From Betaproteobacteria bacterium (lineage in GTDB: Bacteria > Pseudomonadota > Gammaproteobacteria > Burkholderiales > SG8-39), in NCBI GenBank assembly GCA_019245555.1, contig JAFARH010000221.1:1-5387 (forward strand): DNA of 5,387 nucleotides, given 5' to 3'. Positions 1 to 5,387 of the stretch are shown here, one piece after another; positions within the stretch are counted from its first letter, which is position 1, and each line of letters starts with the position of its first letter. The notes below the pieces were generated by a model that was not told the DNA's origin, made no database searches, and saw only the letters and a program-made list of their open reading frames with translations. The translations under genes and the position numbers were made by a program.

Positions 1-745
1 CACGCAGCAGGTGGCGGAGGCCGCACCGGATGGACAGACGCTGCTCGTCACGTTCGACACGTTCGCGGTGAATCCCTTCCTCTATAAGGAACTGAAGTGG
101 GATCCGATCCGCGACTTCGCGCCGGTGATGCAGTTCTGCCGCTATCCGCAGGTGCTCGTCGTGCAGCCGAGCCTCGGTGTGAAAACGGTGAAGGACTTCG
201 TCGCCCTGGCGAAGGAGAAGGGTCCGAGCCTCAACTACGGCTCGGCAGGGCCGGCGTCGTCGAGCCGCTTGGCTTATGAATTGTTCAAAGAGACGGCTGG
301 CATCGAGACGATGCCGATCCACTATCGCGGCGGCGGCCCGGCCATGCAGGATTTGATCGCGGGTCAGGTGCAGGTGATGCTGATCCAGGGCGGCGGCGCC
401 ATCGCGCAGCACGTGAAGAGCGGCAAGCTCACCGCGCTCGCGGTGAGCTCACCGAAGCGCTCCAAGTTCTACCCCGACCTGCCGACGATCGCCGAGACTT
501 ATCCCGGGTTCGAGTCGGAATCGTGGACTGCGATGTTCGCGCCGGCGGCGACACCGAAAGCGGTGCTGGAGCGCCTGCATGCCGCGCTGGTGAAAGCGGT
601 GGCCGACCCGGCAACGCGCGAGCGTCTCGAGGGCCAGAGCTGCGAGATCATCGGCGGCTCGCCGGAGGGACTCACCGAGCTCGTAAGATCGGAACAGGCG
701 AAGTGGGGCCGACTCATCAAGCAGTACCACATCACGGTGGACTAA
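1..745 (+). CDS. Bug-family (TctC-like) tripartite tricarboxylate transporter substrate-binding protein, 5' truncated
   Basis: Periplasmic solute-binding protein of the Bug/TctC family, which binds small carboxylates or related compounds and hands them to a TctAB permease or acts as a sensor. The reading frame is open from base 2, giving 247 residues; full-length members have about 320, so the signal peptide and first 70-80 residues lie outside the window. Family landmarks run in the usual order: APDGQTLLV near the cut end, then NPFLYKELKWDPIRDFAPV, a VLVVQPSLGVKTVKDF stretch, LNYGSAG, HYRGGGPAMQDLIAGQVQVM, GKLTALAVSS, the PDLPTIAE loop and the FAPAATPKAVLERL helix. The stop TAA at 743-745 overlaps the start of the next gene. 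No TctA or TctB permease gene is visible, which is common for these 'orphan' Bug proteins. The ligand cannot be read from the sequence; a carboxylate related to the substrate of the neighbouring decarboxylase is an inference. Confidence 0.93.
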   Translation, partial: TQQVAEAAPDGQTLLVTFDTFAVNPFLYKELKWDPIRDFAPVMQFCRYPQVLVVQPSLGVKTVKDFVALAKEKGPSLNYGSAGPASSSRLAYELFKETAGIETMPIHYRGGGPAMQDLIAGQVQVMLIQGGGAIAQHVKSGKLTALAVSSPKRSKFYPDLPTIAETYPGFESESWTAMFAPAATPKAVLERLHAALVKAVADPATRERLEGQSCEIIGGSPEGLTELVRSEQAKWGRLIKQYHITVD

Positions 746-747
746 TG
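743..747 (+). other. TAATG stop/start overlap between the Bug and UbiD genes
   Basis: The TAA stop of the binding protein (743-745) shares its last A with the ATG of the decarboxylase (745-747). Such an overlap normally means termination-reinitiation by the same ribosomes, which ties production of the two proteins together and supports a functional link. Confidence 0.85.
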
Positions 748-2355
748 GCTGAGCGAAATTACACGGACCTGCACGAGCATCTGAAGAAGCTGGAGGCCGC
801 GGGCCTGCTCGTGCGCGTCGACCGCGCGATCAACAAGGACACGGAGATGCATCCGTTGGTGCGCTGGCAGTTCCGCGGTGGCATCGCCGAAAAAGATCGC
901 AAGGCGTTCCTCTTCAATAACGTTACCGATAGCAAAGGCCGGAAGTACGACATCCCTGTAGTGGTCGGCGCGCTTGCTGCGAGCCGCGAGATTTATCGCA
1001 TCGGCATGAACTGCCCGCTCGAGAAGATCAACGAAGTCTGGACCCGCGCCATCGCGCAGCCAGTCGCGCCGCGCGTGGTGAAGGACGCGCCTTGCCAGGA
1101 GATGGAAGTGAAGGGTCTCGACGGCTTGCCCATCCCGATCTCCACGCCGGGCTGGGATATCGCGCCGTTCACTACGCTCTCGCAGTACATCACCAAGGAT
1201 CCCGAGACCGGCGCGCAGAACATGGGGATTTACCGCGGGCAGGTGAAGGCGCCGAAGCGGTTGGGCATGAACCCATCGCTCGAGCTGCGGCCGGGTATCT
1301 ATACGCACTGGCAGAAGGCGAAGAAGAAAGGACAGAAGCTCGCCGCCGCAGTGGTGCTTGGCGCACCACCCTGTGTGGCGTTCACTTCCGCGCAGAAGGT
1401 GCCAGAGACGCTCGACGAGCTGCACGTCGCCGGAGGCCTGGTCGGTGCACCGATCAACGTGGTGAAGGCGAAGACCGTCGACCTGCTGGTTCCCGCCGAG
1501 TCGGAGATCGTGGTCGAGGGATGGATCGACACCGAGTATCTCGAGCCCGAGGCGCCGTTCGGTGAGTCGCACGGCCACGTGAATCTGCAGGAGTACAACG
1601 CATTCATGGATGTGACCTGCATCACGCGCCGGAAGGACGCGATCCTCACGTCGATCATTTCCCAGGTCACGCCGAGCGAGTCGAGTCTCATCAAGCGCGT
1701 GGCACTGGAGCCGCTCTATACGCAGCACCTGCGCCAGGCGCTCGGTATCCAGGGCGTGAAGCGCGTGTCGATGCACGAGCCGCTCACTAACTTGCGCAAG
1801 GTGGTCGTGGTCGTCATGGACCGGAACACGCCGCGCACCGAAGTCTGGCGCGCGCTCTATGGCGCGGCGGCGTGGAACCGCGCCGCCGGCAAGTACATCA
1901 TTGCGGTGAATGAGGACATCGATCCCGACAATGCCGATGCGCTGCTCTGGGCGATGTCGTATCGCGCGAATCCGGCGCTCGACCTGCAGATCCTGCCGCA
2001 TCGCGACCAGGGCCACGGACCGCGCAGCCAGCGCAATAACGGCGAAGACGCGTCGGTGCTGATCGATGCGACGATGAAAGAGGACTTCCCGCCGATCTCG
2101 CTGCCGAAGCGCGAGTACATGGAAAAGGCGCGCGAGATCTGGCAAGGGCTTGGCCTGCCGCCGCTCAAGCCGGAAGCGCCCTGGTTCGGCTATAGCCTCG
2201 GAGACTGGCCGGCCGAGCTCGACCAGGCCGCGCAGCGCGCGGTAGAGGGCGACTACTTCAAGACGGGCGAAGAGCTCATCAAGCGCCGCCGCAAGGACAT
2301 CGGCATGAACACCGAAGTCCAGCGTCATGGCGACAAAGCCGAGTCCGACGAATGA
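745..2355 (+). CDS. UbiD-family prenylated-FMN-dependent decarboxylase
   Basis: A 536-residue cytoplasmic decarboxylase of the UbiD/Fdc1 family, which reversibly removes CO2 from aromatic or alpha,beta-unsaturated acids using prenylated FMN made by UbiX (not in the window). The Arg-Glu-Glu catalytic set is visible: R164 in NMGIYRGQV, E269 and E274 in PEAPFGESHG. Metal/cofactor ligands N159 (five residues before the Arg) and E225 (LDELHVAGG) are also present, as is the C-terminal SVLIDATMKEDFP motif near residues 437-449. The ATG at 745 is chosen because it overlaps the stop of the Bug gene (TAATG) and the family's N-terminal helix (YTDLHEHLKKLEAAG) starts right after it; the frame stays open upstream to 523, but that part lies inside the Bug gene. 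A weak GGTGGA sits 3 bases upstream, so coupled translation is likely. It is longer than the roughly 490-residue ubiquinone UbiD and sits with a binding protein, which favours a catabolic acid decarboxylase over ubiquinone synthesis. The substrate is unknown. Confidence 0.95.
   Translation: MAERNYTDLHEHLKKLEAAGLLVRVDRAINKDTEMHPLVRWQFRGGIAEKDRKAFLFNNVTDSKGRKYDIPVVVGALAASREIYRIGMNCPLEKINEVWTRAIAQPVAPRVVKDAPCQEMEVKGLDGLPIPISTPGWDIAPFTTLSQYITKDPETGAQNMGIYRGQVKAPKRLGMNPSLELRPGIYTHWQKAKKKGQKLAAAVVLGAPPCVAFTSAQKVPETLDELHVAGGLVGAPINVVKAKTVDLLVPAESEIVVEGWIDTEYLEPEAPFGESHGHVNLQEYNAFMDVTCITRRKDAILTSIISQVTPSESSLIKRVALEPLYTQHLRQALGIQGVKRVSMHEPLTNLRKVVVVVMDRNTPRTEVWRALYGAAAWNRAAGKYIIAVNEDIDPDNADALLWAMSYRANPALDLQILPHRDQGHGPRSQRNNGEDASVLIDATMKEDFPPISLPKREYMEKAREIWQGLGLPPLKPEAPWFGYSLGDWPAELDQAAQRAVEGDYFKTGEELIKRRRKDIGMNTEVQRHGDKAESDE
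2352..2355 (+). other. ATGA start/stop overlap between the UbiD and protease genes
   Basis: The protease ATG (2352-2354) overlaps the decarboxylase TGA (2353-2355). No purine-rich ribosome-binding site is clear in the preceding 15 bases (GAG at 2341-2343 at best), so the protease probably depends on translational coupling to the decarboxylase. Confidence 0.85.
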
Positions 2356-3647
2356 TCCGCGCGCTGCTCCTCGCTCTCGTGATGACCTGCGCGCAGGCGC
2401 AGCCCGCCGGGCTGCCGACACGCGACGGTTTGCCGACGCTCGCGCCGATCCTCGAGAAGGTCACACCGGCGGTGGTGAATATCGCCGTGCTCCAGAGAAG
2501 CCCGGAGGACCAGAACCCGATGCTGCGCGATCCGTTCTTCCGACGCTTCTTCGGGTTGCCGCAGCAGGCGCAGCCGCAGATAGCGGCCGGCTCCGGAGTC
2601 ATCGTCGACGCAAAGAATGGATACGTCATCACCAATGCCCACGTGGTGAAAGACGCGCGCGAAATCAAGGTTACCCTGCGCGACAACCGCGAACTGCCAG
2701 CGAAGCTCGTGGGTTCCGATCCCGGGACGGATATCGCTGTCGTGAAAGTGGAGCCCCGGAACCTAGTCGACGTCAAATTTGGCGATTCCGATGAACTCCA
2801 GGTCGGTGATTTCGTTGTGGCAATCGGCAACCCGTTCGGCCTTGGGCAGACCGCGACTTCCGGCATCGTATCCGCGCTCGGACGCGGACTGAACGTCGAG
2901 GGCTACGAGCACTTTATCCAGACCGACGCTTCCATCAACCCGGGCAACTCGGGTGGCGCGCTCGTCAACCTTAAAGGCGAGCTCATCGGCATCAACACCG
3001 CGATCATTGGTCCGGCGAACGTCGGCATCGGATTCGCCGTGCCTTCGGTGCTGGCGAGCGCGGTGATGGACCAGCTCATCCGTTTCGGCGAGGTGAAGCG
3101 CGGGCGCCTTGGCATCGCCATGGCGCCTTCGGTTGGCGGCACGGAGGGCGCCCTCATCGCCGAGGTCGAACCCAACTCGCCGGCGGCCACGGCAGGTCTC
3201 AAGAAGGGCGACGTCGTAACCGCTCTGAACGGGCATCCCGTGCGCGGCCCTGCAGAGCTGCGTGCGCGACTGGCGGTCGTGCCGGTTGGCGACACCGTGG
3301 AGCTGAAGGTTCAACGCGGCAAGGAGACGCCGATCTTAAAAGCCCAAATTGGCGAAATCGAGCAGCAAGCTGCGGCTGGCCAGCCAATCGCGGAGTTGAA
3401 CGGCGCCGCGCTTGCCGACGTGCAGCGGCGCGGCCTGCCGGGGAACAATCGTGCGATCCTCGTGGCGACACTCGAGACCGGCTCGCCGGCGTTCAACCAT
3501 GGACTACGTACCGGCGACCTCATCATCGGCGTGAACCAGCGTCGCATCACGACGACCCAGGAGCTCGCCAAGGCGTTGCGCGCCCAGGGCCGACTCGCGC
3601 TCAACGTGGTGCGCGGCGAGTTCCTGCTGACGATCCAGCTGCGCTAG
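2352..3647 (+). CDS. degQ: DegQ/HtrA-type periplasmic serine endoprotease with two PDZ domains
   Basis: A 431-residue S1C-family protease that degrades misfolded envelope proteins in the periplasm as a trimer-based oligomer. A short signal peptide (charged R3, hydrophobic 4-11, likely cleavage after AQA at residue 16) precedes a trypsin-like domain with the full triad: H97 in TNAHVV, D127 in GTDIAV and S200 in GNSGGAL. PDZ1 covers about 250-335 and PDZ2 about 350-431, the latter ending in a DegQ-like ALNVVRGEFLLTIQL strand. The LA loop (about 50-78, with PFFRRFFG) is short, as in DegQ and unlike the long loop of DegP. The start ATG overlaps the decarboxylase stop (ATGA), there is no good ribosome-binding site of its own, and the signal peptide begins at this codon, so re-initiation is likely. 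PDZ1 is about 9 residues shorter than in E. coli DegQ. C13 is not in a good lipobox, so lipoprotein processing is unlikely. The DegQ versus DegP/MucD name is tentative. Confidence 0.94.
   Translation: MIRALLLALVMTCAQAQPAGLPTRDGLPTLAPILEKVTPAVVNIAVLQRSPEDQNPMLRDPFFRRFFGLPQQAQPQIAAGSGVIVDAKNGYVITNAHVVKDAREIKVTLRDNRELPAKLVGSDPGTDIAVVKVEPRNLVDVKFGDSDELQVGDFVVAIGNPFGLGQTATSGIVSALGRGLNVEGYEHFIQTDASINPGNSGGALVNLKGELIGINTAIIGPANVGIGFAVPSVLASAVMDQLIRFGEVKRGRLGIAMAPSVGGTEGALIAEVEPNSPAATAGLKKGDVVTALNGHPVRGPAELRARLAVVPVGDTVELKVQRGKETPILKAQIGEIEQQAAAGQPIAELNGAALADVQRRGLPGNNRAILVATLETGSPAFNHGLRTGDLIIGVNQRRITTTQELAKALRAQGRLALNVVRGEFLLTIQLR
3644..3647. other. Convergent genes sharing a palindromic CTAG stop
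   Basis: The palindrome CTAG gives TAG to the protease on the + strand (3645-3647) and TAG to the lipoprotein on the - strand (3646-3644). The two genes overlap by four bases tail to tail. There is no intergenic DNA and no GC-rich stem with a T-tract here, so any terminator for either transcript must lie inside the other gene. Confidence 0.9.
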
Positions 3648-4177
3648 CTCGGCCGGTTGATCCGCGTCATCTTGGCGCGAAGGTCCTGCGGCACGTCCTC
3701 GAGCAGCATGATGCGGATGCGATCCGGCGACGTGTTGTTGTGCGATGTCGGCAGCGGTGACTCGGCGCCTGCCTGTAGCGACGGCGCGACCACATCCGGC
3801 GAGAGGCTCCACATGTTGCCGCTCCACGGGTCGATCACGAACCAGCCGAGGAGGCCGCCGAAGACCAGGTTGCCGGCGATGTACCAGCCGTTCGGGCTCG
3901 TGCGCACCGGGATGGTCTGCGTGCCGAAGCCCGGCTTGGAGATGGTGACGATGTAGTCCTTGCCGCCCCAGTAGCTGCCGGTGCCTTTTTGCAGCGAGAC
4001 CGACGTCGGTGTCGTCCCCTTGAAGACGGTGATGCCCTTCTCGTCGGTGATGGTGACGCGGGCGTCGGTCGGCGTGCTCTGGATCGGCACTTGCTGGTTC
4101 GCCTGCCCCATGATCGAGGCGCAGCCGGCGAGGGCCATGACCACGGCCGCCGCGAGCGTTCTTGGCGCGAATTTCAT
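3644..4177 (-). CDS. Putative outer-membrane lipoprotein with PEGA-like domain
   Basis: A 177-residue protein of unknown function. The N-terminus is a lipoprotein signal peptide: K2 and R6, a hydrophobic core, and lipobox LAGC with C19 as the expected lipidated residue. Ala follows at +2, so sorting to the outer membrane is expected. Residues about 29-91 look like a PEGA-type beta domain: a VPIQSTPTDARVTI opening, a GTTPTSVSL turn, a YIVTISKPGFGTQTIPV closing strand. Next is a conserved-looking Gly/aromatic segment (NGWYIAGNLVFGGLLGWFVI, 96-115, then DPWSGNMWSLSP), which may pack against or enter a membrane. The tail (about 130-177) is polar, partly Ser/Asn-rich and then basic. I recognise the 'CASI..G..Q' lipoprotein type but no named function. 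The ATG is supported by an AGGGAG site 7 bases upstream. It lies 83 bases downstream of spoT on the same strand and shares its stop palindrome with the protease gene. Confidence 0.87.
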   Translation of the reverse strand: MKFAPRTLAAAVVMALAGCASIMGQANQQVPIQSTPTDARVTITDEKGITVFKGTTPTSVSLQKGTGSYWGGKDYIVTISKPGFGTQTIPVRTSPNGWYIAGNLVFGGLLGWFVIDPWSGNMWSLSPDVVAPSLQAGAESPLPTSHNNTSPDRIRIMLLEDVPQDLRAKMTRINRPS

Positions 4178-4184
4178 GTTGGTT

Positions 4185-4190
4185 CTCCCT
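4185..4190 (-). promoter_or_regulatory. Ribosome-binding site of the lipoprotein gene
   Basis: On the - strand AGGGAG lies 7 bases before the ATG at 4177-4175, a good Shine-Dalgarno match at near-ideal spacing. It is the only strong ribosome-binding site in the window; the two internal + strand genes rely on overlapping stop and start codons. It fixes the lipoprotein start. Confidence 0.75.
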
Positions 4191-4230
4191 TTTAGTGAGC
4201 AGCGATCGCAAGCTACTCATCGGGAGCACT

Positions 4231-4251
4231 GAAACCAATCCCAGAGATTGG
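4231..4251 (-). terminator. Weak terminator-like hairpin after spoT
   Basis: On the - strand, 9 bases past the spoT stop codon, CCAATC and GATTGG form a perfect 6-base-pair stem around a 5-base loop (TCTGG), followed directly by TTTC. The stem is short, half A/T, and the U-tract is only three long, so complete termination is doubtful. It could act as a partial terminator between spoT and the lipoprotein gene, letting some transcription through, or as a 3'-end stabilising structure. This reading is inferred from base pairing alone. Confidence 0.35.
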
Positions 4252-4260
4252 GGAGGCGGA

Positions 4261-5387
4261 CTATTCCTTGGCGCGGGTGATCTTCTTCACGTCCGGCAGG
4301 CGGCGGAGCGCCCGCATGACCCGCGCGAGATGCTGGCGATTCGCGACCTCGAGCACCATGTGCATGGTGGTGAAGAGGCCGCGATCCTCCTCGGTGGTGA
4401 TCGAATCGATGTTGGAGCCGGCTTCGGCGATCTGAGATGCCACGCGCGCGAGGACGCCGCGCTGGTTCTCGACCATCACGTGCACCGCGGCCTGGAACAG
4501 ACGATTGGTGCGCGGATCCCATTCGACGTCGAGCCACTGGTCGGGCTCGTTCTTGCGCGAGCGCACGATGCTCGGGCAATCGGATTGGTGCACGACGAGG
4601 CCCTGGCCTTTCTTGATCGAGCCGACGATCGCGTCGCCGGGAATCGGCCGGCAGCAGCTCGCGAGCTGTACGGCCATGCCTTCGGTGCCGCGGATCGTCA
4701 CCGAGGCCTTGCCTTCTTCCTTCGGCTCAGCGCCCTTCATCAGGCGCCGCGCCACGACGGCAGGCAAGCGCTTGCCGAGACCGATGTCGGCGAGGAGCTC
4801 TTCCTTCGAGCGCGCACCGCCTTCGCGCACGACGCGCTCCCAGCTCGGTTCGTCGATCTCGGCGATCGTGCCCCTCAGGGCACGCAATGCCTGGTCGAGC
4901 AGCCGTTCGCCGAGACTCGCGGACTCCTCGTACTGCATCGTCTTCAGGAAATGCCGGATGTTGGAGCGTGCCTTGCCGGTGCGCACGTACTGCAGCCAGC
5001 CCGGATTGGGCTTGGCATGGCTCGCGGTGATGATCTCGACGCGGTCGCCATTGCGCAGCTCCTGGCGCAGCGGTACCAGTTCGCTATTGATCTTTGCCGC
5101 CACGCAGCGGTTGCCGATGTCGGTGTGCACGGCATAGGCGAAGTCGACCGTCGTCGCACCGCGAGGTAGCGAGAGGATGCGTCCCTTCGGGGTGAAGACG
5201 TAGACCTCGTCGGGGAAAAGGTCGACCTTCACATGCTCCAGGAATTCCTGCGGGTCGCCCGACTGGTTCTGGATCTCGAGGAGCGATTGCAGCCAGCGGT
5301 GCGTCTGCTTCTGCAGCTCGGAGAGCTTGTCGGTCTCGTCCTTGTAAAGCCAGTGCGAGGCGACACCAGACTCGGCGCGGCGATGCA
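4261..5387 (-). CDS. spoT: SpoT-type bifunctional (p)ppGpp synthetase/hydrolase, N-terminal part outside window
   Basis: C-terminal half of a long RelA/SpoT homologue, the cytoplasmic enzyme that sets the alarmone (p)ppGpp level in the stringent response. The frame is open to the window edge, giving 374 residues of an expected 700-750; the HD hydrolase and most of the synthetase domain are missing. Visible in order: the end of the synthetase domain (HRRAESGVASHWLYK, 5385 inward), a linker (WLQSLLEIQ), the TGS domain (VDLFPDEVYVFTPKGRI to about RVEIITA, roughly 5227-5020), a helical region, the conserved-cysteine domain (SCCRPIPGD near 4635-4660, and VHQSDC near 4575-4592), and an ACT domain (VENQRGVLARVASQIAEAGSNIDSI, then TTMHMVLEV). 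CCRPIPGD resembles SpoT rather than RelA (CCQPIPGD), as far as I recall those families, so a hydrolase-competent SpoT is favoured; the missing HD domain would settle it. The GTG at 5230-5232 is an internal codon inside the conserved EFLEHVKVDLF segment, not a start. The stop is TAG at 4263-4261. Confidence 0.93.
   Translation of the reverse strand, partial: HRRAESGVASHWLYKDETDKLSELQKQTHRWLQSLLEIQNQSGDPQEFLEHVKVDLFPDEVYVFTPKGRILSLPRGATTVDFAYAVHTDIGNRCVAAKINSELVPLRQELRNGDRVEIITASHAKPNPGWLQYVRTGKARSNIRHFLKTMQYEESASLGERLLDQALRALRGTIAEIDEPSWERVVREGGARSKEELLADIGLGKRLPAVVARRLMKGAEPKEEGKASVTIRGTEGMAVQLASCCRPIPGDAIVGSIKKGQGLVVHQSDCPSIVRSRKNEPDQWLDVEWDPRTNRLFQAAVHVMVENQRGVLARVASQIAEAGSNIDSITTEEDRGLFTTMHMVLEVANRQHLARVMRALRRLPDVKKITRAKE

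Noticed and set aside
523..744. In-frame upstream extension of the decarboxylase to an earlier ATG at 523.
   Set aside because: It would add 74 residues of Arg/Gly-rich sequence unlike any UbiD N-terminus and lies entirely within the Bug gene; the ATG at 745 fits both the family start and the TAATG junction.
2352..2400. Lipoprotein signal in the protease (VMTC, C13).
   Set aside because: Met and Thr before the Cys do not fit a lipobox, whereas AQA at residues 14-16 is a good signal peptidase I site.
742..2421. Open 559-codon frame on the - strand opposite the decarboxylase gene.
   Set aside because: It is Arg/His/Leu-rich with no recognisable domain and mirrors the well-supported UbiD gene; long antisense frames are expected opposite G+C-rich coding sequence.
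3714..3726. Small inverted repeat CGGAT-GCG-ATCCG just past the protease stop, considered as its terminator.
   Set aside because: Five base pairs with a three-base loop, no T-tract after it, and located in lipoprotein coding sequence.
4203..4238. Possible - strand promoter for the lipoprotein: TTGGTT (4238-4233) and TAGCTT (4215-4210) with a 17-base spacer.
   Set aside because: Only three of six bases match in each box, and the first box overlaps the hairpin; too weak to call, though the spacing is right.
4162..5169. Open 335-codon frame on the + strand opposite spoT.
   Set aside because: Low-complexity Ala/Arg/His/Asp-rich translation with no motif, fully opposite the clearly recognised SpoT domains; a coding shadow.
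5230..5232. GTG as the start of a short TGS-ACT protein.
   Set aside because: The frame continues upstream through conserved RelA/SpoT sequence to the window edge, so this codon is an internal valine.

Overview
The window is G+C-rich bacterial chromosome, almost fully coding, with five protein genes in two convergent groups. The gene content (a Bug/TctC-type solute-binding protein, a prenylated-FMN decarboxylase of the UbiD family, a DegQ-like periplasmic protease and a long SpoT-type ppGpp enzyme) suggests a Betaproteobacterium, probably of the Burkholderiales in the broad sense, where Bug proteins are greatly expanded. This placement is inferred from gene families and base composition; there is no rRNA or other direct marker.

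Left group, + strand (1-3647): the C-terminal three quarters of a Bug-family periplasmic binding protein, a complete 536-residue UbiD-family decarboxylase, and a complete 431-residue DegQ/HtrA serine protease. They are packed with no spacing: TAATG at the first junction (1-base overlap) and ATGA at the second (4-base overlap). This implies one transcript with translational coupling. The likely logic of the first two is capture of an organic acid in the periplasm and decarboxylation of a related acid in the cytoplasm. Why a protein-quality-control protease is coupled to them is not obvious.

Right group, - strand (5387-3644): the C-terminal half of a SpoT-type bifunctional (p)ppGpp synthetase/hydrolase (end of the synthetase domain, TGS, helical, conserved-cysteine and ACT domains). 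An 83-base gap with a small terminator-like hairpin follows, then a 177-residue lipoprotein with a PEGA-like beta domain and a Gly/Trp-rich segment.

The two groups meet tail to tail at 3644-3647, where the palindrome CTAG supplies the TAG stop codon of both genes. There is no intergenic space and no terminator between them. I saw no RNA genes, CRISPR arrays, insertion sequences or phage genes. Nothing here amounts to a clearly new system. The points most worth a second look are the Bug-UbiD-DegQ coupling, the displaced metal-ligand histidine in the UbiD protein, the shortened PDZ1 of the protease, the shared stop palindrome and the uncharacterised lipoprotein.
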